Assembly (NCBI GenBank): GCA_963681505.1
Contig: OY811976.1
Coordinates: 6,571,372 to 6,635,371 of the forward strand
DNA: 64,000 nt
Direction of reading: 5' to 3'
DNA from: Eunapius fragilis
Taxonomy: Eukaryota; Porifera; Demospongiae; Spongillida; Spongillidae
Shown: one piece after another, positions 9,484-19,600 of the stretch
Layout of the letters: each line of letters starts with the position of its first letter
Position numbering within the stretch: the first letter of the stretch is position 1
Translations under genes and position numbers: made by a program
The notes under the pieces: model-generated
The model's database searches: none
What the model was told of the DNA's origin: nothing
What the model saw: only the letters and a program-made list of their open reading frames with translations

Positions 9484-12400
9484 CTACAATGGGAGGGAGG
9501 GAGGGAGGAAAAACAATTTAAAAATGTAGATGCATGGAAGTATTGGATATGACCCCTTGAAGTGCTAACTATTTACTGATGGTTTAGTGATAAATGTTTG
9601 CTTAATAGTAACCATGGCAACAGTGACAATATTTGCTGCCATAGTAATATCTGGCCACGCTAGGCCACTCCCACCTCTCACCCTGCACAGTCAGCTGCAC
9701 ATTGCTGGAGGCCACTCCCCTCAAATTGGAGGCAGTACAAGTGTAGGTCCCACTGTCCCCTCCCCCTACGAGGGATGATATGGTGAGGGATGTGAAGGTG
9801 GAGGTGGACTGGAGCATGAAGCGACCCTTGGAGGAGGTAAGGACACTCCCACTGGGGAGGGTCCAGGTGATGGTGGGGACAGGGAGGCCATCAAAGGAAC
9901 AGTTCAGCTGCACACTGAGGCCTTGGGGCATGAGGACAGAGGGCTGGGGAGATGTTATGTTGGGAGGGTCTGAGGGAACAAGGGGAACATGAGGAACATG
10001 TTCCTCCAATATGGAGGACACTCACAGTAGACTACCACCAGGGTGGAGGCTGTCACTTGGGTCAAACTCAAACGTTGCAGTGGTGTAACACATGTGTAGT
10101 TCCCAGCAGCTGTACGGCTAATAGAAGGTACTGAAGCAGATGAGGAGGTTGATATGGTGTTGCCATGAGGGCCAAGCCATGACTGGCTTTGAAGTGCAGT
10201 AAGATAAGGGGTAACTGTGATCACACTGCTACATGCCAGGTTCAATGTATCTGTCTCATTCACATAAGTCACAACCTGAGGGACCACTGGAGCAGCTACA
10301 TGCACTGTGGGAAGAGAAGGTTATGGTCCCCTGAAGAAACAACCACTTGCACTTACCAAAACTACTCAGTTGTTGAGGTCCTCCATTAGTATAACAGGTA
10401 ACTTGTACTGAATATTGTGTACTACCAATGAATGTAAATGTATTGACTGGTGATGGTACGCGCAGTATGTAAGGTGCTGTAGGTATCCCAGGGAGGGTGA
10501 CACCTCCCCCATAAATGGATGTAAAACGTACCCATCCATTATAAGCAGTGTTTGAGCATATCAGACACACTGGGGCAGTCTGGGTGACAACAACATGTAA
10601 AGCGGCACCAATGGTGTAGCTATACAAACATGGCTGGCTGGTAGCTGGTTAGGGGGTTGCCATGGTACTGTTTAAAAGAAGTACCACAACAGAAGCTCAC
10701 ATGATGCTATTGTGATCAATGCTATATCTTACTCTGTGCATCTTTTGGTGGAAGTATAATGATTATACAGGGTATCGGGGGGGGGGGGGTGGGGGGGGGC
10801 TAAATTTCGTAGGATAAATGGAGTGGCGGATGCAAATCTTTTTGAAAGCCAAACGACATATGGTTATTGTTGGTACCAACTAAATTTAATATTATAATTA
10901 AAATGTAATTTACATTAACAATTAAATAATATCTTGTCACTGGAGGGAGGGAGGGAGGGAGGGAGGGAGGGAGGGAGCGAGGGAAGGAGCGAGGGAGGGA
11001 GGGAGGGAGGGAGGGAGGGAAGGAGGGAGGGAGATGCATGGAAGTATGCTAACTATTTACTGATGGTTTAGTGATGAATGTTTACTTAATACCTCATGTA
11101 TAGTAACCATGGCAACAGTGGCCACCGAGACACAATATTTGCTGCCATAGTAATATCTGGTCCCGCCCAGGCCACTCCCACCTCTCACCCTGCACAGTCA
11201 GCTGCACATTGCTGGAGGCCACTCCCCTCAAATTGGAGGCTATACAAGTGTAGGTCCCACTGTCCCCTCCCCCTACCAGGGATGATATGGTAAGGGATGT
11301 GAAGGTGGAGGTGGACTGGAGCATGAAGCGACCCTTGGAGGAGGTAAGGACACTCCCACTGCGGAGGGTCCAGGTGATGGTGGGGACAGGGAGGCCATCA
11401 AAGGAACAGTTCAGCTGCACACTGAGGCCTTGGGGCATGAGGACAGAGGGCTGTGGAGATGTTATGTTGGGAGGGTCTGAGGGAACAAGGGGAACATGAG
11501 GAACATGTTCCTCCAATATGGAGGACACTCACAGTAGACTACCACTAGAGTGGAGGCTGTCACTTGGGTCAAACTCAAACGTTGTAGTGGTGTAACACAT
11601 GTGTAGTTCCCAGCAGCTGTACGGCTAATAGAAGGTACTGAAGCAGATGAGGAGGTTGATATGGTGTTGCCATGAGGGCCAAGCCATGACTGGCTTTGAA
11701 GTGCAGTAAGATAAGGGGTAACAGTGATCACATTGTTGCATGCCAGGTTCAATGTATCTGTCTCATTCAGATAAGTCACAACCTGAGGGACCACTGGAGC
11801 AGCTACATGCACTGTGTGAAGAGAAGGTTATGGTCCCCTGAAGAAACAACCACTTGCACTTACCAAAACTACTCAGTTGTTGACATCCTCCATTAGTATA
11901 ACAGGTAACTTGTACTGAATATTGTGTACTACCAATGAATGTAAATGTATTGACTGGTGATGGTACGCGCAGTATGTAAGGTGCTGTAGGTATCCCAGGG
12001 AGGGTGACACCTCCCCCATAAATGGATGTAAAAAGTACCCATCCATTATAAGCAGTGTTTGAGCATATCAGATACACTGGGGCAGTCTGGGTGAGAACAA
12101 CATGTAAAGCGGCACCAATGGTGTAGTTATACAGACATGGCTGGCTGGTAGCTGGTTAGGTGGTTGCCGTGGTGCCCAATGAGGGAGAGGAAAAGGAACA
12201 AAGTTATATACTGCTTGAACGAAGTACCACAACAGAAGCTCACATGATGCTATTGTGATCAATGCAATATCTTACTCTCAGCATCTTTTGGTGGAAGTAT
12301 AATTATTATACAGGGTATAGAGGGGGGACTAGGATACAGGGTATGGATGGGGGACTAGGATAAACGTAGAGGCAGATGCAAAAATGTTTGCAAGCCAAAC

Positions 12401-13070
12401 AACATATGGTTATTGTTGGTACTAATATTATAATTAAAAAGTAATTTACATGAATAATATCTTGTCACTGTAGCAATATTTGTAGCACAGTGCGCATATT
12501 TAATGTTCTTATGTTGAGTTGTTCCAAAATAACTTACATAGGTAACGTAATTTGATAAAAAAAGAACACCCACATATTCAAGATCCAAAACTTGATGTTG
12601 ACAATACTTAGGATAGGTTAAATGATACATAGAATAGTGCAAAACGTCTTGCCCTCTCATCTAGTAAGTTGTAGCTTAATTATTTTATACATGTAATGTT
12701 AAAGTACATCATCAGATATAACTTTAAATTTAAAAAATAGCTAGGCTTGTGGTACACAAATATATGCCAAAGACACAAGAACTGTTCTAAAAAACTTCAG
12801 CATCTGTAACACGAGCAAATGCCAGAGCCATCCTAGAGCTTGTTATTTTATCATTAAAAATTAAGGTTAATTGGTGCTTGATACCAACAATGAATCGCGT
12901 GATTTTTTATCACTTTGTATCTGTGTGCCCATTTATAAGATAATTTCTGTGGCGACACCCTGAGTCATACACGTATCCATGTGATCCTTCCCGCCAAAAT
13001 GCTTACCTAGTCCACAGATCTGACATAGAACCAGTACTGCCAATAACTTGATTTTAATGGATAAAGCCAT
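9473..13070 (-). CDS. Secreted Ig-superfamily gene, eight-exon model
   Basis: Model in transcript order: signal-peptide exon 13070-13007; exons A2 12151-11864, B2 11811-11533, C2 11476-11189, A1 10644-10357, B1 10304-10026, C1 9969-9682; possible last exon 9483-9473. All internal exons are phase 1-1 and 279 or 288 bp (93 or 96 codons), the usual one-domain-per-exon Ig arrangement. B and C exons have canonical Ig Cys pairs and Trp (LNLAC, SWLG, GNYTC; LNCSF, TITW, GTYTC). A exons are divergent Ig-like (LICSN, GWV.F, VQVTCYT). The A-B-C set occurs twice, offset 1507 bp. With the last exon the model is 595 codons including the stop, with no transmembrane segment, so a secreted recognition or adhesion protein is inferred. 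Two separate genes cannot be excluded. Confidence 0.7.
9682..9969 (-). CDS. Ig exon C1
   Basis: 288 bp, phase 1-1, acceptor TTCCCTCAG, donor GTGAGAGG. I-set-like Ig domain with Cys in LNCSF and GTYTC, Trp in TITWTL. A 56-bp intron (9970-10025) separates it from B1. Confidence 0.85.
10026..10304 (-). CDS. Ig exon B1
   Basis: 279 bp, phase 1-1, acceptor TTCCCACAG, donor GTGAGTGT. Ig domain with Cys in LNLACSS and GNYTCVT, Trp in SWLGPHG. Confidence 0.85.
10357..10644 (-). CDS. Ig-like exon A1
   Basis: 288 bp, phase 1-1, acceptor CCCTAACCAG, donor GTAAGTGC. Divergent Ig-like fold: LICSNTAYNGWV and VQVTCYTN carry the presumed Cys pair and Trp; an extra Cys lies in QPCLYS. Confidence 0.75.
10780..10800. 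repeat. Poly-G run
   Basis: Two runs of nine or more G separated by a T. Length is probably unreliable in the assembly. Confidence 0.8.
10940..11033. repeat. GGGA microsatellite
   Basis: About 23 copies of GGGA with minor interruptions, lying between the two Ig units at the place where unit 1 has a polypyrimidine splice acceptor (9490-9510, plus strand GGGAGGGAGGGAGG). Confidence 0.9.
11189..11476 (-). CDS. Ig exon C2
   Basis: 288 bp, phase 1-1, nearly identical to C1 (for example Thr to Ile in YTC.AS, Pro to Arg in WTL.SG). Same splice signals; the 56-bp intron is 11477-11532. Confidence 0.85.
11533..11811 (-). CDS. Ig exon B2
   Basis: 279 bp, phase 1-1, nearly identical to B1 (VTYL for VTYV, ACNNV for ACSSV). 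Confidence 0.85.
11864..12151 (-). CDS. Ig-like exon A2
   Basis: 288 bp, phase 1-1, acceptor CCTAACCAG. Nearly identical to A1, but the first Cys of PVCLIC is Tyr (PVYLIC) and PQQL is CQQL, so the Cys pattern differs between the two units. Confidence 0.75.
12300..12362. repeat. Short tandem repeat, 27-bp type
   Basis: Two to three copies of a unit with core GGGGGACTAGGATACAGGGT. Confidence 0.7.
13007..13070 (-). CDS. Signal-peptide exon of the Ig gene
   Basis: ATG at 13070-13068 begins MALSIKIKLLAVLVLCQICG, a basic start followed by a hydrophobic core, and ends at a GTAAGC donor after one base of the next codon (phase 1). That phase fits every Ig exon downstream; joined to A2 it gives GLATSQPC. 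I chose this start because it is the only nearby ATG opening a hydrophobic leader with a correct-phase donor. Confidence 0.75.
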
Positions 13071-13560
13071 CACTCGTCTGGGGAGAAAAATATTCCAAAT
13101 TGGCCGGGTCGCCAAATCAAGTTGTCCGTCCACATGCACGTACGCCAAAAATACCGGTATTCTACAACCTGTCCGTGCATGCAATATCCATTACAGTGAT
13201 GTCGCTGAGTGATATATGAATTAAGCGGCAAGTGAAAAACAACTGCACGATTTTTCCGAAGCATACATGCACATGTGCATATAGCAATGTTTACATATGT
13301 GAAATTACCCTGCCTAAAACGTTTGCATGATATGATATGATTGCATGTGTGCGTTGATTTAAGTGCCTTGAAAATTAACTCACGGACACTTGCAAGGTGT
13401 AGCGTGCTGTTAGTGTTAAGATCGCACTACGCCGCATTCTTTGCCTTTTAGGTAGGTATTTATACTATCTGTCGTCAAGATTGTGGGCAACTTTCACAGG
13501 AAAAAATCGCGTGAAAATCATTGCGTGATTAAACACACAATACAAATGAATTTTGATGTT
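13071..13560. other. 5' flank of the Ig gene, nothing recognised
   Basis: Presumed promoter and upstream DNA. No convincing core-promoter motif or other gene seen. Confidence 0.4.
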
Positions 13561-13572
13561 CAATCACACACC

Positions 13573-13690
13573 AGGTCATGCAGCTAGGGCCTACACCTCA
13601 GTGGATGAAGCAGCACACACCAGGTCATGCAGCTAGGGCCTACACCTCAGTGGATGAAGCAGCACACACCATGTCATGCAGCTAGGGCCA
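13573..13690. repeat. 49-bp minisatellite, short copy
   Basis: Two and a half units of the 49-bp repeat (core CAGTGGATGAAGCAGCACAC) that is expanded at 40880-41925. It abuts the DIRS-like RT fragment. Confidence 0.9.
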
Positions 13691-13828
13691 GGGGCACTAA
13701 TGGCAAAGATGGATATTAAGGCAGCTTATCCACTGGTCCCCATCCACCTGGAGGACCACTGGCTACTTGGCATGCAATTGGAAGGGTCATGGTACATGGA
13801 CACTGTTCTCCCATTTGGCCTCCACTAA
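13691..13828 (+). pseudogene. DIRS-like retrotransposon reverse transcriptase fragment
   Basis: The frame reads ALMAKMDIKAAYPLVPIHLE, then DHWLLGMQLEGSWYMDTVLP and FGLH before TAA. MAK.DI.AAY carries the first catalytic Asp of the reverse transcriptase palm, and LPFGL follows as in DIRS-type and related elements. Only motifs A and B survive; the YVDD box is missing. Confidence 0.8.
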
Positions 13829-14135
13829 GCACCATTATGTACACCAGTCCCACCCCACATACCTCCATCACACCACACCATCTTTCACTCCATCATCCTA
13901 TCAACTACATTCTTCTAAAAATATAAAACACATCAAATTAAACAAAACCACACCCAACACCACACCCCTTTCCCAGCCCACCTTTCTTCTCCCCAAGAGC
14001 ATCATCTTGATCTGTGGACAGAACCTCCAGCACACTGCCTGTCTGCATGGCAAGGTCAAAGGTCAAGGAGACCCAGGAAATGTCATCCCGTGGTACTGGG
14101 AAGACTGCAGCCGCAAGTAGAAATGTTAGTGTGGA
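13829..14135 (+). repeat. Unit shared with 41926-42235
   Basis: This stretch (CACCATTATGTACACCAGTC through CTTGATCTGTGGACAGAA and onward) is repeated at 41926-42235, again between the 49-bp and 30-bp minisatellites. It is probably part of the same degenerate retroelement. Confidence 0.85.
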
Positions 14136-14149
14136 TATATCGTGTGTGG

Positions 14150-14482
14150 ATGTGCACATGTGGGAGTGCTGGTGTGTGGGTGTGGACATGTGGGAGTGCT
14201 AGTGTGTGGGTGTGGACATGTGGGAGTGCTAGTGTGTGGGTGTGGACATGTGGGAGTGCTAGTGTGTGGGTGTGGACATGTAGGGTGCTAGTGTGTGGAT
14301 GTGGACATGTGAAAGTGCTGGTGTGTGGGTGTGTACATGTGGGAGTGCTAGTGTGTGGGTGTGGACATGTGGGAGTGCTAATGTGTGGATGTGGATGTGC
14401 TAGTGTGTAGATGTGGACATGTGGGAGTGCTGGTGTGTGGGTGTGGACATGTGGGAGTGCTAATGTGTGGGTGTGGATTGTT
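14150..14482. repeat. 30-bp minisatellite
   Basis: About eleven tandem units with core GTGTGTGGGTGTGGACATGT. The Cys/Trp/Gly/Val frames through it are repeat artefacts. A shorter, decayed version lies at 42270-42370. Confidence 0.95.
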
Positions 14483-15168
14483 TATAGACTTACGGATCAG
14501 CCAGCAAAAGCTATTGTTTGTAAAAAGGTTAAAACCCATATCACGTACACTCCTTTGAGAAGCTGTTCAAAAGACTTCGCGGAGTACAGCGGCGAGGTGT
14601 GGTCCTTCCTCTGGACCTCGATGTCATGGCCATTTGACACCAACCCCTCCGAGAAGAACGTTAACATGCATGGAGGTTGACAGGTTGTCGGTGGGTAGTC
14701 GGGTGTGCACTATGTAATTACCGCGTTTAATTACCCAGAGCAAACGCGATATAAATTATTATTAAGGCCCGCCACGACGATAGTCGATAGGCATGTACAT
14801 CACTTCACAGTTCACACGCGCGCGTACGCGTGGAGATTCTACATCCTCGTTTATACCGCCAAATAAGGATTGAAGTAAAGTTGCATACCTTGGCTTCTCT
14901 GCGAGTTGTCGTTTGTGCTCGAGCTCTTCTGCTCCGATAATCCAAGGTAGTCTCGTCCCCAATCCAAGGCGACCATGTGTTAGCATGCAGATCGAGATTA
15001 TTGAACTGCTTACAAGTACGTCGTCTGACCACGGATAATAATCCACTCGATCTGCTACTTCCAGCTGCGGCGCGATTGTGCATATCAGAGATAATATATA
15101 TCTCTGTGCATATGAACAGTTATTAAAAAAAGTGTCATGTTGCAATTAAAATGAATATTAAAAACATG
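14483..15168 (-). other. Unassigned region with a 127-codon minus frame (15145-14762)
   Basis: The minus frame contains PWIIGAEELEHKRQLAEKPR and an Arg-rich tail. It looks more like coding DNA than its neighbours, but no domain is recognised. A plus-strand frame at 14411-14680 is likewise unassigned. Confidence 0.25.
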
Positions 15169-15574
15169 TACAGTACCGGTCAAAATAAACTTTACGTAAT
15201 TTTTTACGGCGTCGCGGTAGAACGTTGGATATTTATAACGGTACGCTATTAGACTCGCAGTCCAATTGGACTGTACGGTTACGCCGTTACCTTCGCGATA
15301 TTTGGACGGCGTAATAACGGCGTAATCGTAGTTTTCAACGAACGTAATTACGGTATCGGAGCACGTTCTAACTCACCTCGAAATCGACGAAGAGCGTAAT
15401 GAGTTCGTTGAGAACGGCGCTGACTAATTCACAATACGCGCTACATCGGAAAGTCCATCCAATTGATCCTGTAGCCTCATACCGCTTAATAAACCCATGA
15501 ATACCTTGCCACGTTGCAACTAATCCTTCTTGCAACGAGCGCTTCTCTATTCGGGTGCCTTAATGAATAAGTAC

Positions 15575-15960
15575 CTAACGCTAGGTAAACCAGGTAAACC
15601 TAGCGTTCGCTAGGTAAACCTAGCGATCTTTGTGGGTAGATCAATCCACAGCCCTTGCTATTTTATTGTTTGAAATGGCGTCTTCTCGTGTGTGTGGAAG
15701 CAGGCTTTCACCGCCTCCAAGTGGGGGTTTGAATAGTATAGTTTTACAGAACTAGGTGCAAAGGTAGCAGTTAAAGGTCAGAGGTTGCGATTGAAGGATG
15801 CATTCATGCGCGCGTATGGCATATGGGATGGAAGGATGTAGAAATACAGGGAGAGGTAGTTTCAAAACCTAAAAAGAATACTAGACGGGTGAAGTGGCAT
15901 TCAACCATCAAAAAAACGCTAGGTTAACCTCGCGTTTTCGCTAGGTACACCTAGCGTTAT
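15575..15960. repeat. Nested palindrome pair around a short coding-like segment
   Basis: CTAGGTAAACCTAGCG-type palindromes occur at 15577-15632 and, inverted, at 15917-15957, enclosing about 280 bp. The enclosed DNA has an ATG frame MASSRVCGSRLSPPPSGGLN at 15675 and a second short open piece. This may be a MITE nested in the larger element, possibly with a captured gene fragment. Confidence 0.55.
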
Positions 15961-16258
15961 TTTAGGAACTTATAAATTAAGTCCTTTCAAGTGAAAAAAA
16001 TTATTCTAAGCTTCTTGTAGTACCAGTACACGATTTTCGACGTTTCAACGTTAAACAGGTGGCAACATTTTTACGGCATCATATTGGTGTGTGCCGTTTA
16101 TTTTAAAACGGTGTCATCGTAATTGATTAATCATACCGTACCGTTCATTGCAACGGCGGCGTATTATTTTACTGTACGTTTACGTTACGGTCACAACGTA
16201 GAACTACACGGTAACGGTCGCACCGTAGAACTGAGACGCCGTAATAAATTACGTAAAG

Positions 16259-16264
16259 TTTATT
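16259..16264 (-). promoter_or_regulatory. Possible polyadenylation signal inside the Tc1-like TIR
   Basis: AATAAA on the minus strand, about 108 bp downstream of the ROCO gene 1 stop codon, is part of the transposon terminal sequence (GGTCAAAATAAAC). I found no AATAAA between the stop and the element, so it could serve the gene. This is inference. Confidence 0.35.
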
Positions 16265-16371
16265 TTGACCGGTACTGTATGTACACAACACAGATACATG
16301 CATAGATACATTCTACAGAACCACACAAGTACTTTCAGCTGAAGCTGCACTCATGGTGTGTGAACTACTTG

Positions 16372-16670
16372 TCAGTAGTACTTAGCACATAACTCTTCAG
16401 CCAAAGCAGACTGCCCAACTGCTGGTGTTCTTAGAACATCAACAATTGTATTCCAGGTGTAAGGCTTGGGACCACTTCTTTTCCAAATAGTGAGCACCTG
16501 TTCAAATGACTCTAGGCACACTCGAGGCTTTCCTGCATTCTCTCTCTGAATACTATCCAGAGTGTCTGCTGACAGTCCTAACTGGATACCAACAGCTCTC
16601 CACTGAGCAGGAATCACAGAGGCAACATCATTCATAAGATCTGCCAGAGATGGTGGAAGCACCAAGACAC
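16372..16670 (-). CDS. ROCO gene 1: Death-domain exon
   Basis: Acceptor CTCTACAG; phase 1 in; stop TGA at 16374-16372. The Death domain runs from PPSLADLMNDVASVIP through QWRAVGIQLGLSADTLDSIQ to YTWNTIVDVL and LAEELCAKYY, with the conserved Trp pair, the LGLS turn and the closing LA.EL helix. A full-length canonical Death domain of about 90 residues. Confidence 0.85.
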
Positions 16671-19600
16671 CTGTAGAGCTATAACAAGAAAACCATCTCA
16701 CTAACGGCATAGTGCTCTCACTGCATACATACAATACAATCTTAATAACCATTGCATACATGGAATACCTTCCGCATTTAGCATGTCTGATCAATGCAAC
16801 ATCACTGAAATTGAAACAAACATGTTAATTATTTATTTTATGCTAGACTAGTGTAAATATGGGTGGGACACCATGGATATGAGTTCACGTTCTAGAACAT
16901 ACGTACAAAAGGTAACCTTGTAATACTATTAGACCACTCCCCTTTCTTGAAGGTTGCTCATGCCCAAGGTGAAGACTAAAAAACTGTTTAAAATCAGGTA
17001 CATGTACATTGCACATTAATTAATAACCACAATAAGATTAGACACTTTTGCATTCAGTTTTCTATGTTAAGAGCTGTGTCACGAATTCTGTCCACATACT
17101 AACAAAAAGCAGTTATTACATTCCAACAAGAAACAGAGGCCCAATTAGCACAACATGGCATGTGACCATACAAATCACACTTAACAAACCGAGCAATTAA
17201 ATATAAGTAATATTTAATGCTTTAAATTTAACATTTTCATGCACAGACCTTAAATTAAGACACCTGTCATATGAATGCTTGGGAAGTAAAAGCTACAACA
17301 CCTGTGCAGTCTGTACTGACCTTTCAACTGTGGCATTGCTTGGCCTGCCAGCTCTGAAGGAGAGGGGACCACACCACTAGGCACTGCAAGACAGAGGTGT
17401 GGTTATTCACCTTTAGCCACACCCCTCAATCACCTCACCTTCAACTATATACGGCAGACAAGGTTCTATTTTCAGCCATTCCCCCATCAACACATGCTTC
17501 TGGCCACTTACATCCACAATAGATTTATTTTTTGTAAGAAGGGCCTCTTTTAATAAGGACAGCTCTACCTTAGTGCCATCACAGTGGTCTGAGCTGGCTT
17601 CAGGAGGACAGGAGATCACGTCTAACACCTCCACATGTGGACAGAATTCCTCACAAGCCTTCTTGATGACAGCTAGAACATGGTGTACTAATTCTAGGTA
17701 CTTGGGCTCTGTCCTGTCAGATGAGGACATAGCCATGGAGAGGGACTGGAACGTCTCACTCATCTCAACAATGGTGGCCACCCCTGTCTTACTAAGCCAC
17801 TTTATACCCCTGCTCCAAACATCACAGCGACGATTGAGCTGAGAATGGAGGGGTGTGGCCTGTACTGTGGGGAGTGCAAACTCAAAAGGCAGTCTACGAA
17901 GTAGGACATGAAGAAAGCGTGGTGTGAAGAACTGGTCTGTACACTTGACAATCATGGACCAACCAAAGCTGCCACAGGGAACTGTGGCACTACTTGGCCT
18001 ACCAACATTGACAAGAGCTGGGAAGAAGAGGAGGGGACCAAGGTCTGGGCTGGATGAGCCTTCAGGTGCCATGTTTGTATCCACTTGGGATAGGTCCACT
18101 GGTTGACACAACTCAAAGTGGATCATAAACTGTGTTATCATTTCAATATTGTACTCTGGAAATGCCTTCTCAAGCACTGCTCTGGGTACAATTCCAGTAT
18201 TGCTGGCTAGTTGGGTGTACTCCTTAAGAGAGGGATCTGCAAACAAAGCTCCATTGACCTTCTTAAGAATGCTCTCTTTGCGAAGGACTATCCAGCTATT
18301 AAGGGGGTCTTCAGATGGAACAAAGACAATCAATCCCTTTTCTGATAACGTCTTTAAAATTGGAATCATTGTAGGTACATCTGGTGTTATAAGGTTGTCT
18401 GGATCAGCCTTTATATGTACAACTAGGTCAGAGAGGGATATGGCATCAATATCTGAAGGTAGCTTCTCCTTAAAGAAGGCTAGCATCAGGTGACTGTGAA
18501 TGGGAATTGATGGACACATACTGATGACATCTTTGATTACTTCATGCTACTGGTCCCTGAACTGATCCATTGCATCACTGTATATCTTGGTAAGGTTTAG
18601 GGTTACAACCTTTACTAACTTCTGATGACTAATGGCTGTGTTAGCAGTTGACTGTAGGCTGGTCAGTTTTGTGGTCACCTGCTCTGGTGTTAGCAGGTCA
18701 GCATGTGTGCCCACCACTATGACTGATGACTGGTAGGGACACTTGTGGCACACACCATCAATCATTGCACACCAGTAGTAGAGTTCTCTGGTGATGGATT
18801 GAGAGTCCTTCCTTAGGTCCTGCAGGAGAAGGAAGATGGCTGGACTGTGGAGGGAGATGGCCTCCAGACATGCAGAGTGGCTGGAGAAGTAGTGATCATG
18901 TCCGGCCAAGTCATAGATAACCATATTGCTGTAGGTACTGTCAACTTGATGGGGAATGATCCCAGCAGTAAGAGGTTCTACCACATCTTCTCGTCCAAAT
19001 ACACGCTAAATGAATAGTTTGCAGAATTATAGTATGCGACAAAAAAAATCTAGCCGTACCGGAAGCGGAGTACAGTTGCTCTCCCGTTTGATACTCCACC
19101 GAAGTACGGTTCTGGTTGAAACCGTACTCCGGTCAGAGAAAACCTATCGAACCTAACATATCGGAGTACGGTTGCTATAAAAACAACCTGCAGCTGCACA
19201 GCGCGCGCGCAATGTTGCTTAGGTACAGCTGCCAGTGCATTCAGAGCTCAAGGCCCATCAATCAGTAAGGTTTTTACGAAGAGACTAGTGGGGTGTAGCC
19301 CGACCTTCGCGTACACGCGACAGTCGGGTTAAGCACACCTACATGTAGTGTATAGCTGGCTCTAGATTGGTTGGCCGTCATAGATTATGGCTGAGGTGAA
19401 CGTCATGTACATAATGTATCCGTGTAGTAGATACTAGCTCCACGAGACACATGTTAGCCTTAATTATACGTGTTTACAATTTGAAAGTTGGGCACGCCCA
19501 ACTATGAGGATACATGTGGGTACCTCGCTATTAATGTTTATTTTTTGATTTTCATACTGCACTGAACTATCTCACGGAGCAAGTAAGGTATACACCAAAT

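Larger units (their letters stand above)
9587..12290. repeat. Tandem duplication of the Ig A-B-C unit (about 1.5 kb)
   Basis: 9587-10760 and 11070-12290 align along exons and introns with an offset of about 1507 bp. Exon lengths, phases and the 56-bp intron are the same in both. Differences are scattered substitutions plus length change in the inter-unit microsatellite. Confidence 0.9.
15171..16277. mobile_element. Non-autonomous Tc1/mariner-like element, 1107 bp
   Basis: The ends are CAGTACCGGTCAAAATAAAC and its reverse complement, with inverted similarity for at least 42 bp (15171-15212 and 16236-16277). The flanks are TA on both sides (15169-15170 and 16278-16279), the target of the Tc1/mariner superfamily. 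No transposase frame is present. Inside are further partial inverted repeats (ACGGCGT-rich) and, nested, the palindrome cluster at 15575-15960. Confidence 0.85.

Noticed and set aside
12290-12345. Additional exon of the Ig gene (LPPKDAE followed by a GTAAGA donor), also at 10735-10775
   Set aside because: The donor and phase look right, but neither available acceptor gives a phase compatible with the signal-peptide exon, and the signal-peptide exon joins A2 directly in frame.
14090-14410. Cys/Trp/Val-rich plus frame
   Set aside because: Translation of the 30-bp minisatellite.
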